The notes under the pieces were generated by a model that was given only the letters and a program-made list of their open reading frames with translations, made no database searches and was not told the DNA's origin. Below are positions 34,784 through 43,565 of a stretch of DNA of 55,449 bases, one piece after another. This stretch comes from an uncultured Clostridia bacterium (lineage in GTDB: Bacteria; Bacillota; Clostridia; Saccharofermentanales; Saccharofermentanaceae). Each line of letters begins with the position of its first letter. The stretch's first letter is position 1. The position numbers and the translations under genes are program-made. The DNA lies in NCBI GenBank assembly GCA_947167045.1, contig CAMVGO010000010.1, positions 1 through 55,449 of the forward strand, given 5' to 3'.

Positions 34784-36039
34784 TTGAGTTCCTCTTTCCT
34801 GAATGTGTGTCTAAGGATCAGAAGTGCCAGGCCGAGATTGAGCAGCGTGACGACTATAACGTGCCATGCTTTGTTCTGGGCCAGATAAGTCTCTGCTATC
34901 AGTTCCATCGTATTGTGAAGCGGAACGAAATATTCCATGGTGATGGGCCTCGTGCCCCTGACCATTCTTACGAAGAAATCACCGAGAAAATATATGAGGG
35001 GCAGCTGAAGGTTTACGGTTATATCCTGAAGGCGTTCCAATGAAAAAACAATGCTGATGCATATTGCAGTCATGAGGAAGACTGCTACGGGAATGGAGAC
35101 GAGAACGATCGAAAGCTCTGCCGGAGTGAGCATCATTCCGAACGGCAGGAGAGACATCGCATCATTGCTTCTGTTGATCCATGATGAGAAGAACATCAGG
35201 AGCATGGTTATGTAAGTCGCAATCGTGACGATGATGTTTATCGCGATTATCTTTCCTGCATAAATGTGTTTTCTTGATACGGGTGTCATGAGAAGTTTTG
35301 CCATGAAACCTCTGTCACGCTCCGATGCGAACATGTCGCTTACAAGAGAATAAACACAGTAATACATCATTATCATAAGAACACCGGGAACAACTCTGGC
35401 AGCGGCAGTGTTAGCGACTGTCCTGTAATCTTCAAAATCTGTTATCGGATTGAATGTGTCGGTCTCGAAAACGGAACTTCCGGCAACTGAATAATCACCG
35501 CCCAAAGTATCGATGAGACTGTCCTGATAATCTTTGAGGATTCCTTCTTTAAATTGCTCGGCTCTCGCTTCGGACGTAATGGAATTGCCGTCAAATCCGA
35601 CGTATATTACCGCGCTGCTTTCTGCATCGGTATTGTCATTTGACAAGTCATTATAGTATGCGCGGACTTCATCATCGAAATCCCTTGAAGGATTTCCTGT
35701 GGTGAAGTAGCAGATGAGCATTCCCTGTCGCAGATGTTTATGAAAAAGTGTTTTGTCTTCCGTCTCTTTTTTGAATTCCTTCAACGTCTTGTAATCGTAT
35801 TCGAATACTCTCGCGTTGACTGTCTCTTCGACATATTTTTTGAATGATTCGGGTGCGTCTATAACCGTTACCGGTTTTTTCGTGAGAGTGCCTGTGGACA
35901 TGTAGTTTACGAGGAGAGGGAAGACATTTAATGCAGCCATTAAGAGTATCGCAGGCAACAGGAACAGTGTGACTGTTCTCTGCCAGCTGGAGAACAGTTT
36001 GCCGATCTCCCATTTAAAAACTGTAATGACTTTTCTCAT
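34780..36039 (-). CDS. ABC-2 permease, NatB/YhaP-like
   Basis: 419 residues. Helix 1, a ~160-residue extracellular domain, then five helices with the coupling motif SERDRGFMAKLLMTPVSRKH. It is the first gene of the exporter operon. No Shine-Dalgarno is seen before ATG 36039; on the minus strand TAAAAT lies only 6 bases ahead, which would place the transcript start at or near the ATG if it is the -10. Confidence 0.88.
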   Translation of the reverse strand: MRKVITVFKWEIGKLFSSWQRTVTLFLLPAILLMAALNVFPLLVNYMSTGTLTKKPVTVIDAPESFKKYVEETVNARVFEYDYKTLKEFKKETEDKTLFHKHLRQGMLICYFTTGNPSRDFDDEVRAYYNDLSNDNTDAESSAVIYVGFDGNSITSEARAEQFKEGILKDYQDSLIDTLGGDYSVAGSSVFETDTFNPITDFEDYRTVANTAAARVVPGVLMIMMYYCVYSLVSDMFASERDRGFMAKLLMTPVSRKHIYAGKIIAINIIVTIATYITMLLMFFSSWINRSNDAMSLLPFGMMLTPAELSIVLVSIPVAVFLMTAICISIVFSLERLQDITVNLQLPLIYFLGDFFVRMVRGTRPITMEYFVPLHNTMELIAETYLAQNKAWHVIVVTLLNLGLALLILRHTFRKEELK

Positions 36040-36207
36040 AGCGATATTTTAGTTTAATATGCTTTTTAATGCTATGCGGTAAATACAAATTTTGTGAAAA
36101 CAAAAATAGTTTTTGCGGCTGCAAACGTAGTGAATCATTGTGTGTAATTTGAACAAATAGAAACGCGCAAAGATAATAATCTCTGCAAATATTATAAAAA
36201 ATGTTTG

Positions 36208-36236
36208 TTGACACAAATAGTAAAGAAATGTAGATT
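36208..36236 (+). promoter_or_regulatory. Promoter TTGACA-17-TAGATT
   Basis: A consensus -35 TTGACA (36208-36213) with 17 bases to TAGATT. It is the best sigma-A -35 in the window, within the AT-rich 238-base gap 36040-36277, and drives the lysine-rich protein. The remainder of the gap shows no gene. Confidence 0.75.
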
Positions 36237-36277
36237 TATTATATCCAAACAAGGAAAAATACGGAGGTTCTTTTAGT

Positions 36278-36718
36278 ATGGATACAGAAAAGAAAGAAAT
36301 CAAAAGCGTAGCTGCACCTGTTGCTGCTGAGCCTGCAAAGGCTGCTGCTCCTAAGGCTGAGGCTAAGAAGCCTGCTGCTAAGAAGCCCGCTGCAAAGAAG
36401 GCTGCACCTGCAAAGAAGGCTGAGGCTAAGAAGCCCGCTGCAAAGAAAGCTGCACCTGCAAAGAAGGCTGCTGCTAAGAAGCCCGCTGCAAAGAAGGCTG
36501 CTCCTGCAAAGAAGGCTGCTGCTAAGAAGCCCGCTGCAAAGAAGGCTGCTAAGAAGGCTGCTCCTGCAAAGGCTGCTGAGATCATCTTCCAGATCGACGG
36601 TCAGGAAATCTCTGCTACAGCTATCGCAAAGAAGCTTCCCAAGGCTGGCAAGATCTACGTTGTTGCTGCTGAGAAGAAGGCTTACGACGTTGATGGTAAC
36701 GGTGTAGACCTCTTCTGA
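36278..36718 (+). CDS. Lysine/alanine-rich histone H1-like protein with DUF6465-like C-terminal domain
   Basis: 146 residues. After ~18 residues comes a Lys/Ala/Pro tail (~20-97) built from 16-residue repeats of the AKKPAAKKAAPAKKAA type. A short folded domain (~98-146) with IIFQIDGQEIS, IYVVAAEKKAYDVDG and the terminal VDLF follows, resembling DUF6465. Such cationic tails bind DNA, RNA or polyphosphate. It has a near-consensus promoter, ACGGAGG before ATG, codon-biased repeats (aag, gct) and two terminators, all pointing to high expression. It is a single gene. Confidence 0.8.
   Translation: MDTEKKEIKSVAAPVAAEPAKAAAPKAEAKKPAAKKPAAKKAAPAKKAEAKKPAAKKAAPAKKAAAKKPAAKKAAPAKKAAAKKPAAKKAAKKAAPAKAAEIIFQIDGQEISATAIAKKLPKAGKIYVVAAEKKAYDVDGNGVDLF
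36377..36550 (+). repeat. 48-base in-frame tandem repeats, ~3.6 copies
   Basis: Units start at 36377, 36425, 36473 and 36521, each opening GCTAAGAAGCCCGCTGCAAA, near-identical at the DNA level. Copy number is likely to vary between strains by slippage. Confidence 0.88.
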
Positions 36719-36744
36719 TTTTCGAAACAGTCAGAAACTGATTA

Positions 36745-36782
36745 GGGACTGTCGCAAAACAAAATGCGACGGTCCTTTTTTT
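36745..36782 (+). terminator. Intrinsic terminator of lysine-rich protein gene
   Basis: GGACTGTCGCA (36746-36756) pairs with TGCGACGGTCC (36765-36775), an 11-bp stem with one G-T pair, followed by seven T. Confidence 0.92.
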
Positions 36783-36813
36783 ATTTGCAAAGAGTGGATT
36801 TTTCGATACACGT

Positions 36814-36838
36814 CAGCAGCATTATTGCTGCTGTTTTT
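36814..36838 (+). terminator. Second, back-up terminator
   Basis: CAGCAGCA (36814-36821) pairs with TGCTGCTG (36826-36833) around TTAT, followed by five T. It lies 32 bases after the first terminator. Confidence 0.8.
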
Positions 36839-36909
36839 CCCTTTGTGAGACAACTCCTTTATGGGTTTGACCATTTAGACACTTTGCTTTGTATTTGCCT
36901 AAAAATCTG

Positions 36910-36938
36910 TAGAAAGTCCTTGAAAGTTCAAGTATAAT
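36910..36938 (+). promoter_or_regulatory. Promoter TAGAAA-17-TATAAT with palindrome in the spacer
   Basis: -10 TATAAT (36933-36938) and -35-like TAGAAA (36910-36915). The spacer holds CTTGAA-AG-TTCAAG (36919-36932), a perfect palindrome touching the -10, well placed for a repressor or a twisting activator. It drives the wall-binding repeat protein. Confidence 0.6.
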
Positions 36939-36969
36939 TAAAAAATCAAATTTTTTTAGGAGGTGCTCC

Positions 36970-38448
36970 ATGAAGATGATCAATACCAAGCATTTGATCT
37001 GTACGGCAGTCGCTGTCGCTACTGTGGTATCGTTCGGAAGTATTGCAATGGCCGACAATATCCAGACTGACGGCGATGATATTGATGCACAGGCTGCAGA
37101 AGATGTAACGGAAGATGCGGCGGAAGATGAGGTTATCGAAGTTGTCATTGAGATAACCGAAGAAGAGACGGTTACTCGGGAAGCTTCTTTTGCAGTTCCC
37201 GATAACGGTTGGTATGAGGATAGTCGTGGTGATGTCTATTACTACAAAAACGGAGAACGTCTTACTTTCTGGCAGCAGATCGGTGGTGAATATTACTGGT
37301 TTGATGAATCAGGAAGAATGTTTATAGGCGTATTATTTGATGATGATTACGGCTCAGCATTTGTATTTGACTGTCAGGGTAAGATGGTCCACGATGCATG
37401 GCAAGAGGTCAATGGATCCTGGTATTATCTTAAGAGCAACGGAAAAGCGGTAACAGGCTGGCAGCAGATTGAAGGAAAATGGTATTACTTTGATCTGGAA
37501 GACCATTATATGTACAGCGATGATTTCTATTTTATTGATGGTGCATTTTATTATTTTGGCTCTAACGGAGCAATGGTGACAGGCTGGCAAAAATCCGGAG
37601 AGGATTGGTACTATTTTGATAAGAAGACCGGCAAAGCTTATACAGACTGGCATCAGATAGACGGCGTTTGGTATTATTTCTCAGTTGATTCCGAACTCCC
37701 TTATGCATACACAAACGGAATTTTCACTATTAATGGCGCAAACTACGGATTTGATAAGAAGGGTGCCATGATCACAGGCCTTTATAATTCACAGACCATT
37801 AATTATCAGGGACATACACTTGATGTAGGTGACTGGTTCTATTTCAATCCTAAGAACGGTAAAGCTGCAAGAGGCTGGACAAAGGTTGACGGAAACTGGT
37901 ATTACTTTGATCCTGAAACAGGCCATACGCCTTCTGCAAGAAGAGGACTTCAGCGTATTGATGGCTTGTATTATTATTTTGATGAAGTAACCGCGGTAAT
38001 GTTCAAAGACGGTTGGAAAAATATTCAACCTCCGTACTACTACTATTATTACAGTGAAATACCTGCAAGATGGTGCTATTTCGGAAAAGACGGAGCAGCT
38101 TACACTGATTGGCAGGAGATAAACGGCAAGACTTATTATTTCGGTAACGGAAATTCAGATCCATATATGTATACCGGTTATCAGAGGATCAATGGCAGTT
38201 ATTACTATCTCGGCGATGATGGTGTAAAGCGCACCGGCTGGTTCAAGGTTGACGGCAAATACTGGTATGCTGATAGTCTCGGAGTTGTTTTCCAGAGCGG
38301 CTGGAAAAACATCGGCGGCAAATGGTATTATTTCAGCAACCGTACGATGGTGACCGGAATGCGCAAGATCAATGACCATTGGTTTGATTTCGGAACAAAC
38401 GGTATCTGCAGGAATTATGATGCTAAATATGCGGTTGTATATAATTAA
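36970..38448 (+). CDS. Secreted cell-wall/choline-binding-like repeat protein
   Basis: 492 residues. Signal peptide (~1-28, ending SIAMA), an acidic stretch (~30-75), then about 18 CW_binding_1-like repeats of the GWQQIEGKWYYFD type to the end. There is no catalytic domain. In the family, aromatic repeats bind choline, glucans or wall polymers. AGGAGGT lies 5 bases before ATG. An intrinsic terminator follows. It may coat the surface or bind plant or host glycans; ligand unknown. Confidence 0.88.
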   Translation: MKMINTKHLICTAVAVATVVSFGSIAMADNIQTDGDDIDAQAAEDVTEDAAEDEVIEVVIEITEEETVTREASFAVPDNGWYEDSRGDVYYYKNGERLTFWQQIGGEYYWFDESGRMFIGVLFDDDYGSAFVFDCQGKMVHDAWQEVNGSWYYLKSNGKAVTGWQQIEGKWYYFDLEDHYMYSDDFYFIDGAFYYFGSNGAMVTGWQKSGEDWYYFDKKTGKAYTDWHQIDGVWYYFSVDSELPYAYTNGIFTINGANYGFDKKGAMITGLYNSQTINYQGHTLDVGDWFYFNPKNGKAARGWTKVDGNWYYFDPETGHTPSARRGLQRIDGLYYYFDEVTAVMFKDGWKNIQPPYYYYYYSEIPARWCYFGKDGAAYTDWQEINGKTYYFGNGNSDPYMYTGYQRINGSYYYLGDDGVKRTGWFKVDGKYWYADSLGVVFQSGWKNIGGKWYYFSNRTMVTGMRKINDHWFDFGTNGICRNYDAKYAVVYN

Positions 38449-38491
38449 GCGTTTCTTTTAGCGTTTGATCCTGTATACAAAAAACACAACG

Positions 38492-38528
38492 GAGGTTGTC
38501 TCAACAATGAGGCAGCCTCTTATGTTTT
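38492..38528 (+). terminator. Intrinsic terminator of repeat-protein gene
   Basis: GAGGTTGTCTC pairs with GAGGCAGCCTC (11 bp with two G-T pairs) around AACAAT, followed by a T-rich run. Confidence 0.85.
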
Positions 38529-38609
38529 ACTGTTGTTCAATTAGTGAATGACTTTTTATTGCTGAAGTTATACAATGAGTGCCGTGAAATTAATCGAAAA
38601 GGTGAAGAC

Positions 38610-40517
38610 ATGCCTCTTTTGACGCTAAATAACATTACGATGAACTTCGGACCCCGCCGTATTCTCGACGGTGTCTCTTTCCGTGTGAACAAAGGTGACA
38701 GGATAGCCTTCATCGGAGACAACGGAGCCGGAAAGTCCACGCTGTTCAAGATAATCAAAGGTGCTATTGTGCCTGATGACGGGGAAGTGATACTGCATGG
38801 AAATACCATCGCCGGCTATCTGTCTCAGAATATGGATGAACAGGACCTTTCAGGCGCTTCACTTAAGCCTTCAAATATGATCGAACTGGAGCTTAAGATC
38901 GAGACTGTTTCCTCAAAGATCTCTCATCTCTCTGCTGATAATGAAGATACATCTTCTCTTGTAGAAGAACTGTCTAAACTTCAGGCTCAGTATGAAGCGT
39001 GCGGCGGTTACGACTACGAATACAGATTGAAGGATGCACTTGCGGGATTAGGTCTTGCTGATATTCATGAAAGAGATGAATTTTCCGGCCTTTCAGGTGG
39101 TGAGAAGATGAGAGTCTGTCTTGCAAGACTCATCGTCGACAGGCCTGACATTCTTCTCCTCGATGAGCCGACTAACCATCTTGATATGGAGGCTGTCGAG
39201 TGGCTCGAAAAGTTTCTGTCCTCATACGGAGGCGCCGTTTTCGTCATTACACATGACAGACATTTCATAGATCAGGTTGCTACAAAAGTTATTGAACTTG
39301 ACGGCGGAAGAATAACCGAATACAAAGGCGGTTACACTGATTATAAAGAGCAGAAGGAACACTTCATCAAGTCGCAGTCACTGGTCACAAAAGCCCTTGA
39401 AGAGGAACTTGCACATCAGCTCGATGTTAAGCAGACAATGCTCTCGCACCGCAACATCAGCGGTTATCACCAGAGAGAGAAGATGGTCGCAAAGCTTGAA
39501 GACAAACTTGAAGAGGCAAGGGCAAAACTTCCTTCGGGATACGCAAAGATGAGCTTTACCGCGCAGCCACTGGAACGCACGGGACGGTCTGACAGGATAA
39601 TACTTCAGGCAAAGGAACTGTCGATGAAATTCGAAGACAGTGACGATCCGCTTTTCAGTGATCTGTCTTTTGAAGTAACGGCTGACGAGAAACTCTTTCT
39701 TGCCGGTCCCAACGGCTGCGGAAAGACGACGCTCTTAAAGCTCTTATCAGGCCATGCGGGTGATAAGCTCAGCGGCTCTTCCGGCACGGTCCTGATCGGT
39801 TCTGCGCAGTCCATGGGATATATGGAACAGTTTGTACCTTTCGATGATGAGGAACTCTCGTGCTTTGACGAACTTGTATCTAGAAGTGATATAGGAACGA
39901 CTGAAGCAAGAACGCTTCTCGCCAGGTTTGGTTTTAAGGGTGATGATGCATTCAAGAAGATATCGATGCTTTCCGGAGGCGAAAGATCTAGACTCTATCT
40001 TTGCTGCCTGTTAAGAGAAAATCCCGATATCCTGTTTTTGGACGAGCCCACGAATCACCTGGATATCAACTCGAGAGAGATACTCGAGGATGCGATAAAA
40101 GAGTACAGCGGTGCCGTTATCTGCGTCAGTCATGACAGATTCTTCATCGATAAATGTGCAGATAAGATACTCGGATTTAAAGACCGCAATGCATCTTTGT
40201 ACGATTCATATTATTTCTACAGGAAAGCCGTTCTTGCAGGCGATATTTCACCTGCTGTCCCTGAGGCAGAAACGAAAACCGAAAATGAAAACACTGTAAG
40301 AAATGCCAACCGCGCCCAGGAACGCAAAGAGTCGGCGAAACGCCGCCAGAGGATTGCCGAGATAGAGAAAGAAACATCCAGGCTCGAAGCCGAGCAGAAA
40401 GAACTGGAAGCGAAGTTCGGCGGTTCGTGCAGCAGCGAGGACCTTAAGAGATACGAGGATAATGCCAACAAACTTGCGGCTTTATACGACGAATATTTCG
40501 AACTGAACGAAGACTGA
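38610..40517 (+). CDS. ABC-F ATPase (ribosome-associated type)
   Basis: 635 residues. Two ABC cassettes: Walker A GDNGAGKST and GPNGCGKTT, signatures LSGGEKMR and LSGGERSR, Walker B ILLLDEPTNHLD and ILFLDEPTNHLD. The linker between them (~240-310) is charged and helical, and a C-terminal coiled coil (~570-635) ends the protein. ABC-F proteins act on the ribosomal E site as translation factors or give antibiotic protection. The subgroup is YdiF/Uup-like; resistance cannot be inferred. ATG 38610 follows AAAAGGTGA. Confidence 0.9.
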   Translation: MPLLTLNNITMNFGPRRILDGVSFRVNKGDRIAFIGDNGAGKSTLFKIIKGAIVPDDGEVILHGNTIAGYLSQNMDEQDLSGASLKPSNMIELELKIETVSSKISHLSADNEDTSSLVEELSKLQAQYEACGGYDYEYRLKDALAGLGLADIHERDEFSGLSGGEKMRVCLARLIVDRPDILLLDEPTNHLDMEAVEWLEKFLSSYGGAVFVITHDRHFIDQVATKVIELDGGRITEYKGGYTDYKEQKEHFIKSQSLVTKALEEELAHQLDVKQTMLSHRNISGYHQREKMVAKLEDKLEEARAKLPSGYAKMSFTAQPLERTGRSDRIILQAKELSMKFEDSDDPLFSDLSFEVTADEKLFLAGPNGCGKTTLLKLLSGHAGDKLSGSSGTVLIGSAQSMGYMEQFVPFDDEELSCFDELVSRSDIGTTEARTLLARFGFKGDDAFKKISMLSGGERSRLYLCCLLRENPDILFLDEPTNHLDINSREILEDAIKEYSGAVICVSHDRFFIDKCADKILGFKDRNASLYDSYYFYRKAVLAGDISPAVPEAETKTENENTVRNANRAQERKESAKRRQRIAEIEKETSRLEAEQKELEAKFGGSCSSEDLKRYEDNANKLAALYDEYFELNED

Positions 40518-40545
40518 CGGAAGGAAGTCTTCGTTCAGCGTTTTT
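40503..40545 (+). terminator. Terminator overlapping the stop codon of the ABC-F gene
   Basis: CTGAACGAAGACT (40503-40515) pairs perfectly with AGTCTTCGTTCAG (40526-40538), followed by CG and five T. The left arm encodes the last residues and first base of TGA. Confidence 0.92.
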
Positions 40546-40628
40546 GTGCTTTGTCAGGCTATACTTATACTTTCTAGTTTAATAAAATTATTGTAAAATA
40601 TTTATTATTGTTCCGGAGGTGCAGACAT

Positions 40629-41909
40629 ATGCCGATGACCATGACGCAGAAGATCCTTGCAGACCATGCGGGACTGGAAAGCGTTGCTCCGGGAGACCTT
40701 ATCGAAGCAAAGCTCGATTATGTTTTGGGCAACGATGTTACGACTCCGCCCGCGATTAAGATATTTGAAAAACTCGGCGTAAAGGAAGTTTTCGATAAGG
40801 AAAGGGTCCTGATGATCCAGGATCATTTCACTCCGAATAAAGATATTAAATCCGCTGAACTTAATAAGACAATGCGGTGCTTTGCCCGTGAGCAGGGCAT
40901 CACTCATTACTACGAGCTCGGCAGGAGAGAGATGGGAATAGAGCACGTTATCCTTCCTGATAACGGCATCGTTTTCCCCGGAGATCTGGTTATAGGCGCA
41001 GATTCCCACACATGCACATACGGAGCACTTGGCTCTTTCTCGACCGGCGTCGGCTCGACCGATCTGGCATGCGCAATGGCCAGGGGAGTTACCTGGTTTA
41101 AGGTCCCTGAGGCGATAAAGATCAACCTTACCGGAATGTTTAAAAAGTTCGTTACGGGAAAAGATCTGATACTCAGCATCATCGGCATGATCGGCGTTGA
41201 CGGGGCTCTTTACAAGTCTCTTGAATTCGGCGGCGAGGGAATAAAAGCTCTTTCCATGGACGGACGTCTTACGGTTTGCAACATGGCCATTGAGTGCGGC
41301 GCGAAGAACGGCATTTTCCCCGTTGATAACTATACGCTCAAGTATATCTCCAGGACAAATCCCGAGAGATTCGTCAAGAGCGGTTACAAAGTCTATACCG
41401 CGGATGAAGATGCGGAATACAGTCAGGTGATAGATATCGATCTTAACGACATCGACTTGACCGTGGCGCTTCCTCATCTGCCTTCAAATACCAGAAAAGC
41501 GTCTGACTGCAGGGATATGAAGATCGACCAGGTCGTTATCGGTTCCTGCACAAATGGCAGGCTCGAGGATATCGGAGCGGCCGCCACGATACTTAAGGGA
41601 CTCAAGGTGCATGAGGACGTAAGATGCATCGTTATCCCGGGTTCACAGAAGGTATACAGACAGGCGCTCGAAAACGGCTGGCTTGAGATACTGGATGATG
41701 CAGGATGCGTCATATCCACACCGACTTGCGGTCCATGCTTAGGCGGTCATATGGGTGTTCTCGCAAAGGGCGAGAGATGCGTTTCCACCACTAACAGAAA
41801 CTTTGTAGGACGCATGGGTGACGTGGGTTCCGAAGTAATACTGAGCGGAGTCCCCGTTGCGGTAAGTTCGGCTGTGTTGGGGCGTGTCGGAACGCCTGAC
41901 GAGCTCTGA
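40629..41909 (+). CDS. leuC: 3-isopropylmalate dehydratase large subunit
   Basis: 426 residues, the shorter LeuC form of clostridia and archaea. It binds a 4Fe-4S cluster through Cys in VVIGSCTNG and [10 protein letters not shown] and isomerises 2- to 3-isopropylmalate with LeuD. Other marks are DHFTPNK and [20 protein letters not shown] lies 7 bases before ATG 40629. It is the first gene of leuC-leuD-leuB. No leuA and no T-box leader are seen in the short gap. A homoaconitase-like substrate cannot be ruled out, but the leuB neighbour supports leucine synthesis. Confidence 0.93.
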   Translation: MPMTMTQKILADHAGLESVAPGDLIEAKLDYVLGNDVTTPPAIKIFEKLGVKEVFDKERVLMIQDHFTPNKDIKSAELNKTMRCFAREQGITHYYELGRREMGIEHVILPDNGIVFPGDLVIGADSHTCTYGALGSFSTGVGSTDLACAMARGVTWFKVPEAIKINLTGMFKKFVTGKDLILSIIGMIGVDGALYKSLEFGGEGIKALSMDGRLTVCNMAIECGAKNGIFPVDNYTLKYISRTNPERFVKSGYKVYTADEDAEYSQVIDIDLNDIDLTVALPHLPSNTRKASDCRDMKIDQVVIGSCTNGRLEDIGAAATILKGLKVHEDVRCIVIPGSQKVYRQALENGWLEILDDAGCVISTPTCGPCLGGHMGVLAKGERCVSTTNRNFVGRMGDVGSEVILSGVPVAVSSAVLGRVGTPDEL

Positions 41910-41925
41910 TAAAAGGAGGTCCTTC

Positions 41926-42420
41926 ATGAAGGTCAGCGGAAAGGTTTTCAAATACGGAGACAACATCGATACCGATGTCATCATCCCGGCAAGATATCTT
42001 ACTTCTGCAGATCCGGTGCACCTTAAGGAACACTGCATGGAGGACATCGACGTGACATTCAGGGAAAGGGTAAGACCCGGTGACATCATGGTCGCGGGAA
42101 AGAATTTCGGATGCGGTTCTTCGAGAGAACATGCGCCTATCGCCATAAAGGCAAGCGGCGTCTCTTTGATAATCGCTGCGGATTTCGCGAGGATATTCTA
42201 CCGCAATGCGATCAATGTAGGCCTTCCGATACTGGAATGTCCGGAAGCCGCGGAAAAGATATCCGATGGAGACGAGATAGAAGCAGACTTCGATACGGGA
42301 GTCATTACGGATAAGACTACGGGCGAGAGCTTTAGTGCTAAGGCTTTTCCTGAGTTTATAAAGAACATTATGGCAAGCGGCGGACTGGTTGGTTATACAG
42401 AGGCCGGGTTGAAAGACTAA
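41926..42420 (+). CDS. leuD: 3-isopropylmalate dehydratase small subunit
   Basis: 164 residues. [20 protein letters not shown] and [16 protein letters not shown] are the swivel-domain signatures. It pairs with the LeuC encoded just upstream. AAAGGAGGT precedes ATG 41926. The length again matches the short clostridial/archaeal form. Confidence 0.95.
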   Translation: MKVSGKVFKYGDNIDTDVIIPARYLTSADPVHLKEHCMEDIDVTFRERVRPGDIMVAGKNFGCGSSREHAPIAIKASGVSLIIAADFARIFYRNAINVGLPILECPEAAEKISDGDEIEADFDTGVITDKTTGESFSAKAFPEFIKNIMASGGLVGYTEAGLKD

Positions 42421-42431
42421 GGGGTAGGAAT

Positions 42432-43538
42432 ATGCCAAAGAAGTATAATATCGCAGTTATTCCCGGAGACGGGATCGGTCCCGAGATCACTTCGGCAGCC
42501 ATCGAAGTATTAGAGGCTGCAGTGGCAAAAAAGGAGATCGAGATCTTTACCAAAGAACTTAAGGCAGGCGGTGCCGCCATTGACCTTTACGGCATACCTT
42601 TGCCGCAGGAGACGATCGCGGCTGCAAAGGACAGTGACGCTGTCCTGTTAGGCGCCGTAGGCGGTCCGAAGTGGGATGACATGGAACCTGAAGTAAGACC
42701 GGAGAGAGCTCTTCTCGGATTGAGATCAGGTCTTGGCCTTTATGCAAATATAAGACCCGTAAAAGTCTATGACCAGCTCAAGGACGCGTCGCCTCTTAAG
42801 AATCCCGGAAATATCGATTTTATTATCGTCAGGGAACTTACCGGCGGCATCTATTTCGGAAAGAACGGAGTATATCAGAGCGGCGACCGTCTTCCTGACG
42901 GAACGGTAAAGGGGAAGATCGCTTTTGATACAGAGAGTTATTCTGAAGGCGAGATCAACAGGATATTAAAGATCGCTTTCGAGCTCGCGATGAAGAGACG
43001 CAGGAAGGTTACTCTCGTTGACAAGGCAAATGTCCTCACGACCAGCAGGATGTGGAGAACACTTGCGAGCCAGATGAGCTTTGATTTCCCTGAAGTCGAA
43101 CTTGAGTGCCTGTATATCGATAACGCTGCAATGCAGCTTATCAGCAGACCTTCGAGCTTTGACGTTATCGTTACGAGCAATCTTTTCGGAGATATCCTGT
43201 CGGATGAGGCAGGGCAGATCGCTGGTTCTATCGGCATGCTCCCGTCCGCTTCGATCGGCACTCCCGGAACCCCGGGTCTTTTCGAACCCATTCACGGATC
43301 GGCTCCGGACATCGCAGGACAGAACAAGGCTAATCCTTTGGGCGCGATCCTTTCTGCTGCAATGATGATGAGGATCATGTTCAACGAGGAAGAGATAGCT
43401 TCAGATATCGAGGAAGCAGTCAGGAAGACGCTTGAGAGCGGGCTCCGCACGAGCGACATAACATTTATCGGTGAGAACAATAACGTAACTCTTGTCGGGA
43501 CAACAGAGATAACGAAGGCCGTTATAGAAAATCTCTGA
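42432..43538 (+). CDS. leuB: 3-isopropylmalate dehydrogenase
   Basis: 368 residues. IPGDGIGPEIT at the start, LRSGLGLYANIRPVK with substrate-binding Arg, RELTGGIYFG, VTLVDKANVL, and the NAD-binding GTPGLFEPIHGSAPDIAGQ. Oxidatively decarboxylates 3-isopropylmalate to 2-oxoisocaproate. It lies 11 bases after leuD. The next gene (ppx) follows after 27 bases, so read-through is possible. Confidence 0.97.
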   Translation: MPKKYNIAVIPGDGIGPEITSAAIEVLEAAVAKKEIEIFTKELKAGGAAIDLYGIPLPQETIAAAKDSDAVLLGAVGGPKWDDMEPEVRPERALLGLRSGLGLYANIRPVKVYDQLKDASPLKNPGNIDFIIVRELTGGIYFGKNGVYQSGDRLPDGTVKGKIAFDTESYSEGEINRILKIAFELAMKRRRKVTLVDKANVLTTSRMWRTLASQMSFDFPEVELECLYIDNAAMQLISRPSSFDVIVTSNLFGDILSDEAGQIAGSIGMLPSASIGTPGTPGLFEPIHGSAPDIAGQNKANPLGAILSAAMMMRIMFNEEEIASDIEEAVRKTLESGLRTSDITFIGENNNVTLVGTTEITKAVIENL

Positions 43539-43565
43539 CAGGAAACGGAAAAGAGGAAATAACAG

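Noticed and set aside
36360..36570. Possible CRISPR-like array
   Set aside because: The repeats are in frame inside a protein gene and there are no unique spacers or cas genes.
36049..36585. Alanine/phenylalanine-rich 178-codon minus-strand frame
   Set aside because: It is the mirror of the 48-base lysine/alanine repeats and has no ribosome site.
40546..40628. T-box or leucine leader peptide before leuC
   Set aside because: The gap is under 90 bases after the ABC-F terminator and contains no T-box sequence, leucine codon run or alternative hairpins.
40605..42438. Long minus-strand open frames (290 and 215 codons) opposite leuC and leuD
   Set aside because: They are antisense to clearly conserved leuC/leuD, show no family motifs and have no ribosome sites.
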